A stretch of 64,000 nt of DNA from Mastigamoeba balamuthi (lineage: Eukaryota > Evosea > Mastigamoebida > Mastigamoebidae): assembly GCA_902651635.1 (NCBI GenBank), contig CACRSC010000069.1, forward strand, positions 77,336 to 141,335, in the 5' to 3' direction. The notes below the pieces were generated by a model that searched no databases, was not told the origin of the DNA, and worked only from the letters and a program-made list of their open reading frames with translations. The position numbers were made by a program, and so were the translations under genes. Shown here piece by piece: positions 32,758 to 42,904 of this stretch (its first letter is position 1; the number at the start of each line of letters is the position of its first letter).

Positions 32758-34950
32758 TCAGGAGCGGCAGGGGGCGACGGCGGTGGAGCTGGAGCGGAGG
32801 GGGAGGCCGCTGTCCAGGCCGAGGCAGAGGGAGGCGGGGGCGAGGGGCGAGGCCAGCGAGGCCAGCGAGGCCAGAGAGGCAGCGACGGAGGCGAGGGTGG
32901 CGGCGGCTTGGGAGGCACCCGAGGCGGCGCAGAGGCCCGAGCCCGGGGCGGCAGGGCCCGGGGCGACCGGGGCGGCGGCGGTGGCCGAGGCGAGGACGAG
33001 CGGGTGGCTGGCGATGCCCTGCAGCTCGCGGGCGCCCCAGAGCGCCACGTCGGCGAGGCCCTGCCAGTCGCCCGCGTGCGCGGCCACCCCCGGCAGCAGC
33101 GCCGCGTAGAGCACCTCCATCGACGCCGCGCACTCGGCCACCGCCTCCCCCAGCCACCTGCTCTTGGCCCGCGTCCCCGCCACCGTCGTCCTGGCCTCCA
33201 TCGCCGTCGCCGCCTTCGTCGCAACCGCCGTTGCGGTCGCCCTCTCCTGCTGCTGCTGGCGGCGCATGTGCGCGTCCGCCGTCGCCAGGAAGTGCTCGTG
33301 CGTCCTGGCCATCTCGCGCAGCGCCGCCTCGGCGGTGCCCCTGTCCATCTGCCCCTGCGCCCGCGGGCCGTCGCTGTCGCTGTAGCCGTTGCAGGCGTCG
33401 GCGTCGGCGTCGGCGTGGCCGTCGAGGGCGACGGAGGCGCAGCGGCAGGGGGGCCGCGTGGCGGCGGGGGCCGTGCGGGCCAGGGCTGCGGCAGACTCGC
33501 AGGCGTTGTCGACGAGCAGCTCGTTGACGAGCACAAAGCGCCGGGCCAGGCGCCCCAGCTCCTCCTCGTTGGGGTCCGCGTCGCAGTCGTCCAGGGGCCG
33601 CAGCGGCATGGGCTGGGGCACCACAGGCATCAGGGGGCGGGGCCACGGGCACCGGCACTCCGCCTCCTCCTCCTCCTCGCCGCCGTGGCTGGGGCTCCCA
33701 GCCCTGCGGTCCGCGTCGGCGACGAGGCCGTCGACGGTGCTCGCGAGGTCGCGCGCGGCGTCGAGGGCGTCGCGGGCGGCGGCGCGGGCGCGGGAGGCGG
33801 CGCGGGCGTCGCGGGGGCTCGGGGCGGGGACGATATCGGCGCTGGCGGCCACGACGTCGGCGGCGACGGCGAAGAGGGCGCGGGCGGCCCCCGCGGCGAG
33901 GGCGGTGACTGCGGGGACGAGGCCGGCGGGGCACGCGGTGCGGCGGCGGGCGGCGGCAGAGGCGCTGGCGGGGACGAGGTTGCGGGCCACGGCGCCCAGG
34001 CCGCGGGCGAACATGGCCAGGGCCTCGGGCAGCTCCCAGCAGTACCAGTCCTCGCCGTGCGCGTGCCCCGCCGCCTGCACCGCGTGCGCCAGCTCCATCG
34101 CCGTCCACAGTCCGTCGCTCACCTCGTCCGCACGGCCCCTCGCCCCCCGCGGGTCGTGCCACGCCCACGCCCGGTGCGCCCCCTCCTGCACCTCCTCCGT
34201 CACCCCGATGAACCGCCTGTGCAGATGCGCCCACGCGCTGTCGCCGCTGCCGCTGCGCTCGCACTCGCGCGGCGCCGTCGCGGCCTCGGCCCTGTCTCCC
34301 TCCTGCTTCTCCCGCTGCTTGTGATGCTGCTGCTGCTGCTGCCTCTGGTTCTGGCTCTTCTGGGGCGTCGTCGGCACCCGCACTGCTCTCACAGAGGAAC
34401 GCGGCGCAGAGCGAGTCAGTTGTGCTGGGGGCGTGTTTTGCCGCTCTCCCGCAGGAATATCCTATTATGGCGCCAAAACGCCTGCGCCCTCATCAATTGA
34501 ATATGGTGTCCGCAAGGGGCCCGTTCCGGTGGCAACTCCGACCCGCGCGGGTGCGGGCGCAGAGAGTGGCACGGACGAAAGAGAAATGGAAGTGGTAGGA
34601 GGGGAGGGCCAGCGAGGCTCGCTACAATTGAAACGGGCGTGAGAGGGTGTTTGAGCTCGCACCGTTGTTGGCGCTGCGCGGCGTGTCCTCCTGCTGCTGC
34701 GTCTGCTGCTTCACCGGCAGCGTTGCGGAGCTCTGCGAGGCGGTGGTGGCGGAGGGGCTGGCGACAGCGCTGCGGGTGCTGGGCGGGATGCGCGAGACGG
34801 CGGGGATGCGCGACGCCTGCGACTGCGACTGCCAGAGCGCGCGCGTTGCTGCTGTCAGCCAGATGGCTATCGGGAAGGTGTTTTGCTTGCCTTGGCGGGG
34901 GTCGTGCGGGCGGGTGCGAGTGTCTTGCTGCTGCTGCTGGTGGCGTCCAT
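32758..34950 (-). CDS. Unknown Ala-rich helical protein, source of local duplicates
   Basis: The main exon runs from about 34400 to 32758 (540 residues). It starts RVPTTPQKSQNQRQQQQQHH, then has long Ala-rich helices (DARAASRARAAARDALDAAR), an acidic EEEEEAECRCPWPRP turn, and a segment DWQGLADVALWGARELQGIA that recurs in a neighbouring fragment. It ends in an Ala/Ser/Leu-rich tail. Upstream is an intron containing TCAATTGA and at least one more exon reaching about 34860, perhaps beginning at the ATG at 34950 (MDATSSSSKTLAPARTTPAK); the exact join is unclear. The alternative donor AAG|GCAAGC there would be GC-type. No family recognised; a cytosolic helical protein is likely. Confidence 0.5.
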
Positions 34951-35939
34951 CGCTGTGGTTGCTCAGTTCTCTGCTTGGCTGCTGCTCTGCTCTGCTGGCT
35001 CAGTTGCTGGCTCTGCTGGTGTGCTCTGTGTGCTCACTCTGCGGGGCTTGCAATTGAAATGAATCTCTGCTGTGTGCTCCCGATTCTCTTTTGTTCGCGC
35101 TCGCTGACTCACCGCCGGAATTTCCCTCCGTTTTCTTCGCCAGTTCCCCTTTTTCTCGTTTTGGCGCCCAAATGGGAAGTTCGGTGTGCCGTGCATTCGC
35201 GGGGGACAGCGCGTCGCTGAGACTCTGGATGGAACTCTGGACTGCACCTTGCCTCCGCCGGAGAATTCCTAGAGCAGGAGGTCTCCATGCCGCTGACGAT
35301 CTGCTTGGTCTCCGAGGGGCAGGGGCTGCAGCTCCACGGCAACCGAGCTCAGACCCCAGGTGCACAGGAGGACCCCGCGGGGCCGCAGGGGACCATGAGA
35401 GAGAGACAGTGGGAGGTGAGGGCACGAGGAGCGAGCACGCACAGGGCGCAGCACTGGGGCAGAGTCCACCCAACAGTAGCAAGGCACACACAGGCCCACA
35501 CATACCACATTGACATGGGACAACACAGAGCAACCACAACGAGAGCCTGCACATGGCGTTTGCATTGCTCGTGGGGCACTGCTCGTCTTAGCAACGAAAA
35601 CAGCTTTGTGTACATTCACAGACTGTTTGTGGCTTCGAGTGCCATGTGGGCAGCATTCAGGCGCCTTCTCAGTGTCACAGCCCATTGGACTACGGCGTGC
35701 TGCAGTTCCTGAGAAGCTTCCGGAGCGAGGCCTCTATCGATGTGATTCCCCAGACACAGACAGTCAGCGCCAACACCTTGAGGAAGGTGTACGCCTTTGT
35801 CTGGCTGTGCCGGGACGGGACCAGCACGCGGGCTTGGAGTGCGAGCCTCTTCAGTGGCATGGGGGTCGTGCGTGCCAGCAGCTGTCGTAGGTGCACCGCA
35901 GCCCTGGTGTATATGTCGTCCTCTGGTTCCAAATATTAA
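34951..35939. other. Promoter of the preceding minus gene, and a stretch with possible small ORFs
   Basis: 34951-35190 is the promoter/leader duplicated at 30880-31090. Beyond it, overlapping frames exist on both strands: plus 35646-35939 and minus 35932-35690 (LRQLLARTTPMPLKRLALQA). They are mutually exclusive and neither is supported by splice joins or motifs, so I call no gene. Confidence 0.3.
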
Positions 35940-36451
35940 TCACGCAGTGAGCTTTGCTGGGGTACCGGCGTTGACGAGGTCCCGGAGCGCCTCGTTCCAC
36001 TCCTCCAGCGGCAAGTGGCGTATGTACTCCATTGCCGCCCCCACGGTGCTCGGCAGTCCCACAGAGCTGGCGTCAAAGTGCTCCCTCTGACGCACAATCT
36101 CCTCCTGCAGTTCCTCGTAGTCCGCAAACAGCCCCACGAAGCGACCGAAGGCGTTCTCGTGCTGCCACTGCTCCATCTCCAGCTGCCTCTGCTGGCAGCT
36201 CTCCCTGAAGCTCCTGCCCCAAGCGATCTCCGCGACCTGAGGGGGTGTCAGCTGGGCTCACCAGTGTGACATCTCACGGTGCCAACAAAGCGGCTGGCCT
36301 GCTTCTCGTTGAGGATCTGGGGGAGCCGGCGGCGCAGGATCCTGTCGTCGAGCACCATGTCCTTGTGGGCGAGGAGGAGCTCCTGCTGGGCCATGCCAAG
36401 GAGGGAGAGCACCCTCTCCAGCTGGATCTCGTCCATCGTGAGCTCGCCCAT
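35940..36451 (-). CDS. Unknown small helical protein with a 41-nt intron
   Basis: Two exons: MGELTMDEIQLERVLSLLGM through ASRFVGT, then VAEIAWGRSFRESCQQRQLE through LVNAGTPAKLTA. They are joined across the intron 36277-36237 (GTGAGATG to CCCCCTCAG), among the shortest here. About 156 residues, almost wholly alpha-helical, with coiled-coil heptads (MEQWQHENAFGRFVGLFADY, EELQEEIVRQREHF). The start of the first exon (MDEIQLERVLSLLGMAQQEL) weakly resembles a segment of the 32758 gene (MDRGTAEAALREMARTHEHF), so it may be a divergent relative. No known family recognised. Confidence 0.55.
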
Positions 36452-36916
36452 TGTCGATCCTCTCTGCACTTAAGGAACAGCAGGCGATGTGCACTTGAGC
36501 CGATTCGTTGCATTCAGCTGAACTCATGAGCGTTTCGTTTCGGAGGTTGGTGGCTGTGGCCATCAATCTGTCTTCAGCGCCAACAGTTACCCGCTCGACG
36601 GTGTCCCAGAGCACCACGTCGGCGAGGCCCTGCCAGTTATCAATGCCGCGCACTTGGCCACTGGCCAGAGATCTCGTGCCTTGCAGTGTGACACGGTCTT
36701 CGACTCTCTGGCCGAGGAAAGACGTTTACCTGCTGATTGCACTAGCATGCATGACCACTGCACATGACCCAGGATGCAATGCCGCCTGCACCACCAAATT
36801 TCAATGCCCTGTGACGCAGAGCAATAGAGAGTCGCAGGAGGCAGATATCACGCCCACGAATCCAGATATCGCACGATCGTATCTGCAGAGATACTATTCT
36901 CGTCAGCCAGAGGCGG
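36452..36916. other. Spacer with a paralogous gene fragment, then SNM1 promoter
   Basis: The minus strand at about 36655-36530 encodes NWQGLADVVLWDTVERV, a relative of DWQGLADVALWGAREL from the 32758 gene: another partial copy. 36841-36900 is the promoter of the nuclease gene and carries CAGATATCACG, CAGATATCGCACG and GTATCTGCAGAGATAC, three spaced GATAT motifs. Confidence 0.5.
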
Positions 36917-38772
36917 ATGCGCAGGCGGGGCCCCGCGCAGCAACAGCAGCGGCAGCAGCAGCAGCGGGGGGAGCCGCGAGCACACAGCGTGGTGGGCCCG
37001 CTGGTGGTGGACGACTGGCACCGCGGGGGCGCAGGGGGGGCGTGCGAGGGGCGCGTGCTGACGCACTTCCACAGCGACCACTACGGGGGCCTGGGGCGCT
37101 CGTGGCCCCCGGGCCTCCCCATCTACGCCACCCCCGAGACCTGCGCCCTCGCGGCAGCCCGCCTGGGCGTGGACCCCGCGGCCCTGCGGCCCCTGCCCCT
37201 GCGCTGCCCGCTGCTGCTGCCCGCCAGCCGCTGCGCCCTCACGCTGCTGCCCGCCGCCCACTGCCCCGGCGCTGCCATGGTCCTCCTCCGCACCCCCGAC
37301 GGCAGGCGCCTCCTCCACACTGGCGACTTCAGGCACTGCCCCTCCTCTCTGCTCTCTGCTCTCTGCTCTCTGCTCTCCGCCGCCCCTCTCAATTGATTGC
37401 GGGCAGCTGCCCCTCTCCCGCTCACGCGCCCCCCTGAGGCCCCCGTGTGTCCCCGCTTGCGTCTTCCTGCGGGCTGTGCCCCCGGCCTCTGCTCTGCCTC
37501 TGATGGCAGCCCCTGCGCTGCCCCGTTTCAATTGATTGCTGCGTCCTCTCGGACCCCACACGCGCCGCTCTCACACGCGCGGGGCTCCTGCTACTACCGC
37601 TGCTGCTGCTGCTGCTGCTGCGCGCCGCTGGGGCAGGTACGTGCGGGGGCTGCACGGGGAGCTGGCGGAGCTGGCCGAGGCGGCGGCAGAGGGGCTGGAG
37701 CTGCTGGTGCTGGACGACACGTTCGGGAGCTTGCAGTACGACTTCCCCCCGCAGGCCGAGGCCCTCGAGGAGGCCGCACGCATCGCCCGCGAGGCCTGCC
37801 GCGCCTGCCCCCGCACCCTCGTCGCCGTCGGCATGTACACCGTCGGCAAGGAGCGCGTCGTCGAGGCCGTCGCCCGCGCCCTCGGCGTCCGCGCCCACGT
37901 CGACGCGCGCCGCCACGAGACGCTGCGCCTCGCGGGCGCCGACCTCGCGCTCTACACGCGCGACGAGGCCGAGACGTGCGTCCGCGCCGTCGGCATGCAG
38001 CAGCTGAGCCGCGCGTGGCTGCAGGCGCAGCGGGCGGGTGGCCGCTGGGAGCGCGTCGTGGCGCTGCACCCGTCGGGGTGGGCGTGGCCCAAGTGCAGGC
38101 CGCCCGCCCGCTTGCACGCCGTGCGCTCGGCGGGGCCCCAGGCGCTGGTCTACGAGGTGCCCTACAGCGAGCACTGCTCCCTCGCAGAGCTGCAGGAGTT
38201 TGTGCGGTGGCTGCGCCCCGCGAGGCTCGTCCTCCACGGCGGGCCCGGCAACGCCCAGCTGCTCCTCCAGGCGCCCCCGCCCAGCCCGCGGCCCCAGCGC
38301 ACCCTCCTCGACTTCTGCCGCCAGCCCCCTGGGGCCTCTCCTGCCCCTCCTGCCGCTGCTGTGCCCTCGCCTGCGCCGCTGGGCCCGCCTGAGCACGGCG
38401 GCGCTGCGACAGACGGCGATGCCGAGGAGCACGAGGCGATATGGATCAGCAGCGACGGCGAGCAGAGCGACGACGACGCCGACGTGGTCGACCTCGACGC
38501 GCTCGCTGGCCCCGAGGAGGGGGAGCAGCTGCTGGGCGCTGCGTCTGCTGGGGACAGCGCAGCCCAAGCCGAGGGCGGGGAGCAGCAGCGCGCCCAGCAC
38601 GCCGAGCAAGGCGCAGCAGGCGAGGGCCAAGTCGCCAGCGGCAGCGGCAGCGCGTGGGGGACGGCACACGCCCAGCCCCGCCAAGAAGCAGCGGAGGTCC
38701 GAGCCCGAGGCCGGCCAGACACGCATCACAGCGTTCTTCAGCCCCGCGGCACAGGCCCGCGCTAAAATATGA
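36917..38772 (+). CDS. DCLRE1: SNM1/DCLRE1-type beta-CASP DNA nuclease
   Basis: Metallo-beta-lactamase motif 2 is RVLTHFHSDHYGGL (HxHxDH), then PAAHCPGAAMVL (third-motif His) and LLHTGDFR (Asp). The beta-CASP half has VLDDTFGSLQYDFPPQ, AVGMYTVGKERV, HPSGWAWPKC and YEVPYSEHCSLAELQEFV, the order of SNM1A/Pso2. These are 5'-3' exonucleases in interstrand crosslink repair, in the nucleus. The exon joins at 37333-37636 by a GC-AG intron restore DFR-YVRGL exactly. After the nuclease core the tail is Pro/acidic and appears to change frame near 38540-38600 (unfound short intron or assembly indel). The last frame ends with the PIP-box-like QTRITAFF (38716-38739). The family's zinc-finger region is absent. 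Confidence 0.88.
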
Positions 38773-39214
38773 GCAAACAAACGCCCCTGTAGAGCCTGCG
38801 CCGTTGCCTCTGCCTGCGCCTGTTGGCTGCTCCTCGGTGGTCCCGCCGCGCATTCGTGCTGAGGGGGCCCGGAGCCAATTGATGCCGGCAGGTGGTCAGC
38901 CACTCGGCGGGTTCGAACCCGATACGCAGCGCGCTTGGCCCAACGTGGGCAAATGCCTGAAGCAGCAGCGGAAACGGGTCTGTGGAACTGCATGATATCT
39001 CGGAGAGATCTCTTCGAGCGTTCGCTGAGATTTCAGACAGAACTGGCCGATATTTCTGTGTGTCCACGTCAGCCCGAGAAGAGAAAGCAGACACAATTGA
39101 GGCAGTGCCGGCCAGCAGCGCCCTGCTGCGATCTGTGTGTGCCTGCTGACACTAGCGCTAACATTTCTGCAAAAGCGACAGAGCGCCCGCAGAGCCCTCC
39201 GAAAGCTCCTCAGG
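38773..39214. other. Intergenic spacer with tRNA-like 3' half and promoter
   Basis: The minus strand at about 38945-38895 contains GGGCCAAGCGCGCTGCGTATC and a perfect B box GGTTCGAACCC with a 4-bp T stem, but no matching acceptor or D arm, so it is only a tRNA-like half. 38990-39060 has CATGATATCTCGGAGAGATC and GCCGATATTTCTG, the promoter-type motif, ahead of the next plus-strand gene. Confidence 0.4.
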
Positions 39215-40786
39215 ATGGAGCCACCGTCTGCGTGCCCCTGCGACCGCTGCCTGCCCCTCCTCGTCTGCGGGGGCCTCCTGCACCCCCTGGCCCCCAGCTC
39301 CCTCGGCGCCTCTGTCCGCATACTGGGCATCTTCGCAGGTCCTCAGTCCCCGCTTGTGCCTGTGCCCGCGCTGCTGCCCTGAGCAATTGCTTAGCGCCCT
39401 CGCGCCCCCTCGGTGCCCCCTCGCCCCGCAGAGACCGACGTCGAGCTCCGCTACGCCAACGCCACCGCCTCGGAGCTGCGCGGCTGCGTGCTCCCCGTCT
39501 ACGTGCGGCGGGGCTGCACCGTCTCGTCCCTCCGCGTGGGCCGCGCGGGCCCCGAGCCCCCCGAGCAGCGCGCCCTCGTCGCTGCCTCCGGTCGGCCCCT
39601 GGGCGTCGCCGCTGCCGCCTGCTGCTACGCCGACGTGGGCTGCATCGCCCCCGGTGCCAGCGCCTCTGTGGGGGTCCGTGCTCTGTGCTCTGTGCTCTGT
39701 GCTCTGTGCCGCCCCCTCGGAGCCGCAGACGCTGAGCACTTGGTTTTTTTCGTGTGTTGGCCCCCGTGCAGTTTGTCGTCCGCTCGCTGCTCAAGTGCGC
39801 CGACGGGGCCCTCGTCTACAGGCTGCCCTTCAAGTGCCCGCCGGGCCTGCAACGCCTCTTGGGCGGCGGCCTGGTGGCGCCGCTGCCGCTGCCGCTGCCG
39901 CTGCGGCTGGCCGTCGACGTGTGGACCATCCGGGGCGCGCAGTTCGAGAGCGACCCCGTCGTCCTGCTGGGCGCCGCCTGCGAGCCCTTCCTCGCCCCGC
40001 GCTGCGACTCGCGCGGCGGCGGGCCCCACTTCAGCGTCTCGCGCGAGGCCCCCGCGTTCGACGGCATCCGCGTGCGCATGGCGTACAGCGGCGACACGCT
40101 GCGCAGGCCCTTTGTGGTGCGCTACGGCAGCCACTTCTGCGCCTGCCTGCTCTCCTCCCCGCTGCCGTGCGCTGCTCTGCCCCTTCCCAGCAGCAGCCCG
40201 AGCTCAGCGGAGCACGCGGGGCGCAGAGACAGGGACAGGGGCCACGCGGTGCTGAGCAGAATCACCGCGAGCAGCGGCGTGACGGACCTGCTGAGCAAGG
40301 TGCACTCAGACGGGCGCTTCCTCGTCTCGGGGAGGGTCGCCACCACGTCGGCAGAGCCCGAGCACGTCACGCTGCTGCTGCGATGCGAGCGCGACCACGC
40401 GACGGTCAGGCAGGCCTTCGAGATACCCGCGCTGGCAGACGCAGCGCACCGCGACCTGCAGAGCACCATCGGTGGGCCTCGAGCCCCCTTGCCCTCTCCC
40501 GGCTTCTCATGGGGTGCAACGCTCAGAGGCTCGCGTGTGGGCTGAGATGCTCGTCAAGCTGCTGTGGAACAACTTCAGGGCAGCGGCTGAGAACCAATCG
40601 TGACCACTGAGACCTTTCCCCCACGCTGCCGTTCTCACCGGGCGCCTCTCCACTTCTGCTGTGCAGAATCGGCGACATACAGGCGCGGCTGCGGCTGCTC
40701 CCGCCCCTCCCTCCTCCTTCAAACGACGCAAAGCCCAGGCAGAGAGTGCCTCGGAGAGCGCAGAGACTGCGGAGGCGCGAGGTTGA
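39215..40786 (+). CDS. Unknown protein, five exons, beta-rich
   Basis: Exons 39215-39338, 39432-39673, 39772-40471, 40527-40599 and 40667-40786 join in frame, every intron being GT-AG of 55-98 bases. The product is about 420 residues. It starts MEPPSACPCDRCLPLLVCGG; the middle is strand-rich (DVELRYANATASELRGCVLP; VVRSLLKCADGALVYRLPF; FLVSGRVATTSAEPEHVTLL), and the end is helical and basic (FKRRKAQAESASESAETAEA). The YANATASELRGCVLPVYV stretch recalls VIT-type beta domains, but no VWA partner is present and I do not claim it. A second Cys-containing frame (REVELAREGEEATGSEAEGE, then LECAVCPQC, to 41015) could be the true C-terminus if another splice exists near 40780. Confidence 0.6.
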
Positions 40787-41185
40787 GCTCGCAAGAGAGG
40801 GCGAGGAGGCAACCGGGTCCGAGGCAGAGGGCGAGCCACGGCATCGCAGCAGCGACCTCGAGTGTGCCGTCTGCCCCCAGTGCAGCCGAAAGGCCTCTGT
40901 GTGCGTCTGCCAGCAGCCGCACGCCCAGAGCAGCCCCGCTGACGACGTCGAGCTCTCTCTGACGCCGTACGACACTGGCGACGGCAGTGGCCCCTCTGAC
41001 TCAGACCCCTGCTGACCCACATTGTTCATACTCTTGGTGTTGTGCAAAAATCGAAGCTTCTCTTCTTGAGCTTCTTCAGAGTGCATCTCCACATCAATTC
41101 AGTCGCAGAGCCCATTTCAGAGAGTGCCTGAGTGCTGAGACTTGGGTAGCTGTATTTGTGCAAGTACTCGTTATAGCCGCAGGAT

Positions 41186-42628
41186 TTACAACTCAAAGCG
41201 CGACTTTTCGGGGAAGGTGCTGTTGGCGAGGTCGATGAGCTGTTGTAGCGCGTCGGGGTCTGTGGCGCTGCCGTCCTGCAGGCAGAGGCAGTCGGGGTTC
41301 ATCGCCAGGGCCTTCTGGAGGAAGAGCGTGTTCTCCCAGACCTTGTCGCCCCACTCGACCGTGTGCAGCGACGCGTTGCGCAGCACCGCGAGGCCCTCGC
41401 CCAGCCCCTCGTGCAGCTGCATCATCGACATCACCACGTCGGTCGTGTGCCGCAGCTGGTGTGCCGTCGTCGCCCTCATCTCCTCGGGCCACACGGACCA
41501 CGCCATCTCCGACAGCCCCTGTGCGCGTGCGCCGATCGCTCTTGTCAATGGACAATGAAGACAATGATCAGTTGATGGGGGGGGCGCCGCACCCTGGACC
41601 AGAGGTAGCACGAGTGGCTCGGGTAGTTGCGGGGCTGGGAGCCGTAGCGCGTGCTCAGCACCTCGTTGGTGTAGTGGAGCTGCGTGTGCCACGAGGGCGT
41701 GAGGTAGCCGGGGTAGCTGGGGGCCTTCTGCCTTCCTTGGTCTGTGGGGTGCATGCAATTCCGGGGTTTTCCGGGTTAGTTAACATGCTCTGCTGCCGAT
41801 TGCGGGCAAGCGCGGCCCAGCGGAGGACGCACGGAAGACGGAGCGGCCCTCGGGGCTGACGAAGAAGAGGCGGTCGAGGGGCCGCCAGAGGAAGACGTCG
41901 TCGTTGAGGTAGAGGAAGCACTGCGAGAGGCCCGGGATGCGGTGCAGGTTGGCCTCGATGGCGTTGGAGTTTGCGGTGGGCAGGCTGCCGTTGATGTCCG
42001 CGGGGAACAGCGCCTCGTGCGCCACCACCGTCACGCTCGACGCGTTGAGCCACTCGGGCACCTGCCCGTCGGTCACGAGGAAGACGTTGCGCGCCCACGG
42101 TGCGTTGCGGACGAGGGCCCGGAGGCTGTAGCGCAGCGTCCCCATGTCCCGTGTCCGCGACTCGGCCCGCGCGTCGACGATCGTCTGCTCCAGCACGCCG
42201 TGCACGCTGGCGTAGCGGCCCCAGGGCTCCTCGGCCTGCCGCGAGGGCTTGCGGGACGTGCGGCTGTCGACCCACGTGTAGACGACGTCGATTTCCTGGT
42301 GCGGGGTGGGAAACGCTGCCCTGAGCCGTTTTGCCCGATACAGAAGGAAGTTTCCACCACGGTGGGGACGCACCTCGCACTGGACGCCCTCGTGTCCCCT
42401 CTGCCCCAGCTCCCTCTGCTGCTGCTGCTCTGGCACGCGTGCGTCCTGGGCCTCTGGGGCGTTGTGGTGCGACTGGTGCGAGTGCTGCTGCTGCTGCTGC
42501 ACTGACGAGAGCATTGCCGTGTACGCGTCGCCTGCGGTAGCGGCAGCGGAGCGTTGCTGCTGCAGGGCCAGGTGCAGCTGGCACAGGGGCACCAGCAGCA
42601 GCAGCGGCGTGAAGAGAATGACGCGCAT
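41186..42628 (-). CDS. Stealth-family protein (GlcNAc-1-phosphotransferase-like)
   Basis: All the landmarks of the Stealth fold are visible: EIDVVYTWVDS (CR1), then LRYSLRALVRNAPWARNVFL with VTDGQVPEWLN and later LPTANSNAIEANLHRIPGLS plus YLNDDVFLWRPL (CR2). A Tyr/His-rich part follows (WHTQLHYTNEVLSTRYGSQP), and the C-terminal ENTLFLQKALAMNPDCLCLQ with DALQQLIDLANSTF suits CR4. These enzymes move sugar phosphates; animal GNPTAB tags lysosomal enzymes in the Golgi. A signal anchor starts the protein (MRVILFTPLLLLVPLCQLHL), so Golgi lumen is likely. Exons 42628-41833, 41741-41593 and 41518-41186 give 425 residues. Intron 41742-41832 has a yeast-like branch site TTAACTAAC. Confidence 0.9.
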
Positions 42629-42904
42629 GGTTGCCCTCGCTCGCGTTGTGTGTGAGTGAGCTGGGTGAGTTTTGCTACTGAGTGTGGTAACCAGAGCGTG
42701 CGGAGTGCGCTGGCGAGGTGTGTTTGTATCAAACAGGCCTGCTGCTGGGTGGGACCACTGAGAAAAATGCAAGAGTGAAAAGAGCCCGGGGCGATGGCTG
42801 ACTGAGGGCGTGCGCTGACGTGTTTGATCAGGTGCAGATCTTTGTCCACATCGGGGGAGCGCAGAGTCACCACGCTTGCCCGTGATGTCACGGTGCTGCT
42901 GCCG

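Noticed and set aside
39432-39673. VIT domain of a von Willebrand-type protein
   Set aside because: Only one stretch resembles VIT and there is no VWA domain with a MIDAS motif downstream; left as unknown.
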